Positions 42,800 to 44,720 of a stretch of 44,720 nt of DNA are shown piece after piece (position 1 is the first letter of the stretch; every line of letters starts with the position of its first letter). Both the position numbers and the translations under genes were made by a program. This DNA is from Candidatus Peribacteria bacterium RIFCSPLOWO2_12_FULL_55_15 (GTDB lineage Bacteria > Patescibacteriota > Gracilibacteria > Peribacterales > Peribacteraceae): contig MFYG01000007.1 in NCBI GenBank assembly GCA_001789045.1, positions 1 to 44,720 of the forward strand. The letters run 5' to 3'. Under the pieces are notes generated by a model. The model ran no database searches, was not told the origin of the DNA, and saw nothing but the letters and a program-made list of their open reading frames with translations.

Positions 42800-44720
42800 A
42801 AGTTTTTTTCGTCGCATCCACGCCAATCCTCCTGCTGCTCCGGCAGCCATGATGACGATGATCTCGGGGCCGGTTGGTTGATTCGATGGAAGAGCTTTCA
42901 GTGAGTGGAGCTGCGCGAGCGTTGGTTTGGCAGAAGAAGATGGGGCAGATGATGGGGGCAGGAAAGCGTAGGGAATGGATAATGTGGGCAAGGTTGGTAA
43001 TGAGAGTACTGGAGCTGCTGCGTCTTCCGTGTTGCAGAATCGGTCGCAGCCGTCGCCGCCAACGCGGTTCCCATCATCGCAGAGTTCCCAGGAATCTTTG
43101 ATGCCATCCGAGCAGCGTTGAAAGTGGCAATTTACTCTACATGCTGCATTGGGAGCATCGCTATTCCTCGGCCCCTGGTCGCACTCCTCTCCGACGTCAA
43201 CCTTCCCATCTCCGCAGAAACGAGAGAGTACCTTGCATTCCTTACACGAGAAAGGCGCCTCAGGATCAAAGGAAGTGATATCACACTCCTCTCCCAGAAG
43301 TGTCTGCACGATCCCATCGCCACAGATCCCAATCTCAAGGAGGCAGTCATTCGTGCAGCTGTAGAAATCCATCCTGTTTCCATCGCCTGCTCGTCCGAAG
43401 TTCTGCATGAGCGAAGGCGGGTCGCACTCTTCTCCGTCATCGATGATCCCATTCCCACACAAGGCCGCCCGTCCATCGCGCTCATCATCGTCACTGGGAT
43501 CATAGCTCGCTGGATTTCCAGCATCCCAATCGCTGTGACAACCAGGATCGGAGCCATCGGTGGCTGTATCCAAATCATTATCGATGGCATCGGCACACTG
43601 CGGAAGATTGGGGGCACGTGAAGAGAGAGATTGATTTGGATTGTAGGACGAAGCGGATGAGGAAAATCTCTGCGATGATCTGCTGCTCTGCCGCACGCAA
43701 TTCGCATCCGATACGCACTCGACAATGCCTATGCCCGCTGCCTCCTCGCAGCGGTTGAGACGGCAGACCGCGTGGGTAAAGATACAATCGCGGTCCACCG
43801 CACACAGATTCGCTCCGGCTCCGGAGACCTCCTTGCATCCTCGCGCGACGCAGGAAAAGTGCATTTGCCTCGTACAGTCGCTGTCTGTGGAACACTGATT
43901 GCTGCCACTGCCCGCTTCCAGTACGCAACGGTCCCCCATGCACACCGCGCGCCCCGTCAGGCAGTCATCGTCGTTCGCGCAGAGGTCGCGTCCCGGACCG
44001 TCATAGGATTTACAGGCATTCATGAAGCACTCGAGATGCTGCTCCCTCCTACAATCACTATCCGTCCCGCATTGATTCGTCCCTGGACCCATGCGAACCT
44101 TGCACGCCTTATCAAGGTTGCAGTAAGTGTTTGTGACCGGGGAAGAGGAGGAAGAAGACCTACTGCAGGATGCCGTACATTCTCCCATAGAGTCATATTC
44201 AATCTCAAAAAAAGAGCAACCGCTGCGCAAATTACACGCCCCTGTCATTGGATTACAGCAGGCAAATGAGATTGTACCTATTCCACTACTCACACTGCCA
44301 ACGCTCGATATGCTCGAGACTGCGCTGCTCCCAGCGCTCGAAATGGAGGATCTCTGCTCCCATCCGCAGATCGCGGAGCAGCCATCGCCACTCATGGTGT
44401 TCCCATCATCGCATTCTTCGCTGCCAACCGAAATCCAATCGCCGCAGATCGTTTCGCAGACATCCCCAGAAAGGGAGGAGACGGAAGAGGAGGAAGACCT
44501 AACGCTCGAGACTGAAAAGGAAGAAGATGAGGAAAAGGAAAAGAAAGAGGATGAGGAATAAGATGAGGAAGAAGATGAGGAAGAAGATGAGGAAGAAGAT
44601 GAGGAAGAGGATGAGGATGAGGAAGAGGATGAGGAAGAGGAAGAGGAAGAGGAGATGCAAGAGAACACCTTAACCGTCACGGGACCGATCGGATTGGGAG
44701 CGTTCGCGTTATCGAGAGCA
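42785..44720 (-). CDS. Ser-rich, Cys-rich surface protein with C-terminal membrane anchor, 5'-truncated
   Basis: 645 residues visible; the frame runs off the right edge (upstream of the GTG at 44680 it continues with ALDNANAPNPIGP), so the start is probably outside. Order from the N-terminus: a run of about 30 Ser, more Ser-rich DNA, a DUF4215-type module (CGDWISVGSEECDDGN), then five short Cys repeats with the pattern G-x-x-x-C-x-x-D-x-D/N-C, a Ca-binding-like Asp stretch (AIDNDLDTATDGSDPGC), and four more DUF4215-type modules (CGNGIIDDGEECD, CGDGIVQTLLGEECD, CGDGKVDVGEECD, CSDGIKDSWELCDDGN). A C-terminal helix (EIIVIMAAGAAGGLAWM) and RRKKLLRSE anchor it. Likely a cell-surface stalk and adhesin; the ligand is unknown. 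Confidence 0.85.
   Translation of the reverse strand, partial: ALDNANAPNPIGPVTVKVFSCISSSSSSSSSSSSSSSSSSSSSSSSSSSSSSSYSSSSFFSFSSSSSFSVSSVRSSSSSVSSLSGDVCETICGDWISVGSEECDDGNTMSGDGCSAICGWEQRSSISSAGSSAVSSISSVGSVSSGIGTISFACCNPMTGACNLRSGCSFFEIEYDSMGECTASCSRSSSSSSPVTNTYCNLDKACKVRMGPGTNQCGTDSDCRREQHLECFMNACKSYDGPGRDLCANDDDCLTGRAVCMGDRCVLEAGSGSNQCSTDSDCTRQMHFSCVARGCKEVSGAGANLCAVDRDCIFTHAVCRLNRCEEAAGIGIVECVSDANCVRQSSRSSQRFSSSASSYNPNQSLSSRAPNLPQCADAIDNDLDTATDGSDPGCHSDWDAGNPASYDPSDDDERDGRAALCGNGIIDDGEECDPPSLMQNFGRAGDGNRMDFYSCTNDCLLEIGICGDGIVQTLLGEECDITSFDPEAPFSCKECKVLSRFCGDGKVDVGEECDQGPRNSDAPNAACRVNCHFQRCSDGIKDSWELCDDGNRVGGDGCDRFCNTEDAAAPVLSLPTLPTLSIPYAFLPPSSAPSSSAKPTLAQLHSLKALPSNQPTGPEIIVIMAAGAAGGLAWMRRKKLLRSE
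44512..44662 (-). repeat. TCN microsatellite encoding poly-Ser
   Basis: Runs of GATGAGGAA/GAGGAAGAA on the plus strand, read as TCT/TCC/TCA Ser codons on the coding strand. It is the complement of the acidic-tract DNA at 214-387. Confidence 0.9.

Overview
The window reads as part of a streamlined bacterial genome of the Candidate Phyla Radiation (Patescibacteria) type, with Ca. Peregrinibacteria as my best guess. This rests on gene content and style, not on a database search. The supporting signs are long low-complexity Ser, Thr-Pro and Asp/Glu tracts in surface proteins; Cys-rich repeats of the DUF4215 ('EECDDGN') type; many short coiled-coil and membrane proteins; a VirB2-like pilin; a eukaryote-like uridine phosphorylase; and few Shine-Dalgarno sites. 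TGA is used as a stop (der, the SDR gene, atpH), so the standard bacterial code applies. I see no insertion sequence, prophage or CRISPR array, and no gene-free stretch longer than about 300 bases. Both edges of the window cut through genes inside or next to microsatellite DNA.

Layout. 1-1488: 3' part of a surface protein with Thr-Pro and Asp/Glu tracts. 1575-9361: der (GTPase), a LOG-family protein, mltG, a small two-helix membrane protein, a YbaB/EbfC protein, an RlpA-like double-psi-barrel protein, a 3D/peptidoglycan-binding protein, an M24 peptidase and a VirB2-like pilin; much of this is cell-wall remodelling. 9365-16359: a PKD protein with a Pro-rich tail, a ZIP transporter, a small coiled-coil protein, tRNA-His beside hisS, gyrB, a second coiled-coil protein built on a 21-bp repeat, and an S21-like protein. 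16361-17459: uridine phosphorylase followed by what looks like the fossil 3' end of a phosphopentomutase gene (deoB). 17505-21218: a 1237-residue protein with one apparently active and one degenerate metallophosphoesterase-like domain. 21412-24508: a CtpA-type protease and a PrsW-type intramembrane protease, both on the minus strand. 24620-31569: a complete F-type ATP synthase locus in the rearranged order D-C-Z-B-E-F-H-A-G. 31647-41336: an exported carbonic-anhydrase-like protein and an envelope-glycan cluster (PMT-type GT39, a methyltransferase-GT2 fusion, a split transketolase, an SDR, a GT2 and a GT-C membrane protein). 41399-42799: glycyl-tRNA synthetase. 42785-44720: a membrane-anchored Ser-rich/Cys-rich surface protein cut by the right edge.

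Three themes cross the window. First, several genes carry a -10-like hexamer 6-8 nt before the ATG and no Shine-Dalgarno site, which suggests leaderless transcripts; divergent pairs share compact, sometimes palindromic, promoter cores. Second, two or three families of short palindromic repeats lie between genes and also in frame inside genes (GT39, the methyltransferase-GT2 fusion, atpG) or at gene ends, where they supply stop codons. Third, trinucleotide and heptad-length tandem repeats shape several proteins. The strongest candidates for something undescribed are the 17505-21218 protein, the in-frame palindromic insertions and the deoB fossil.
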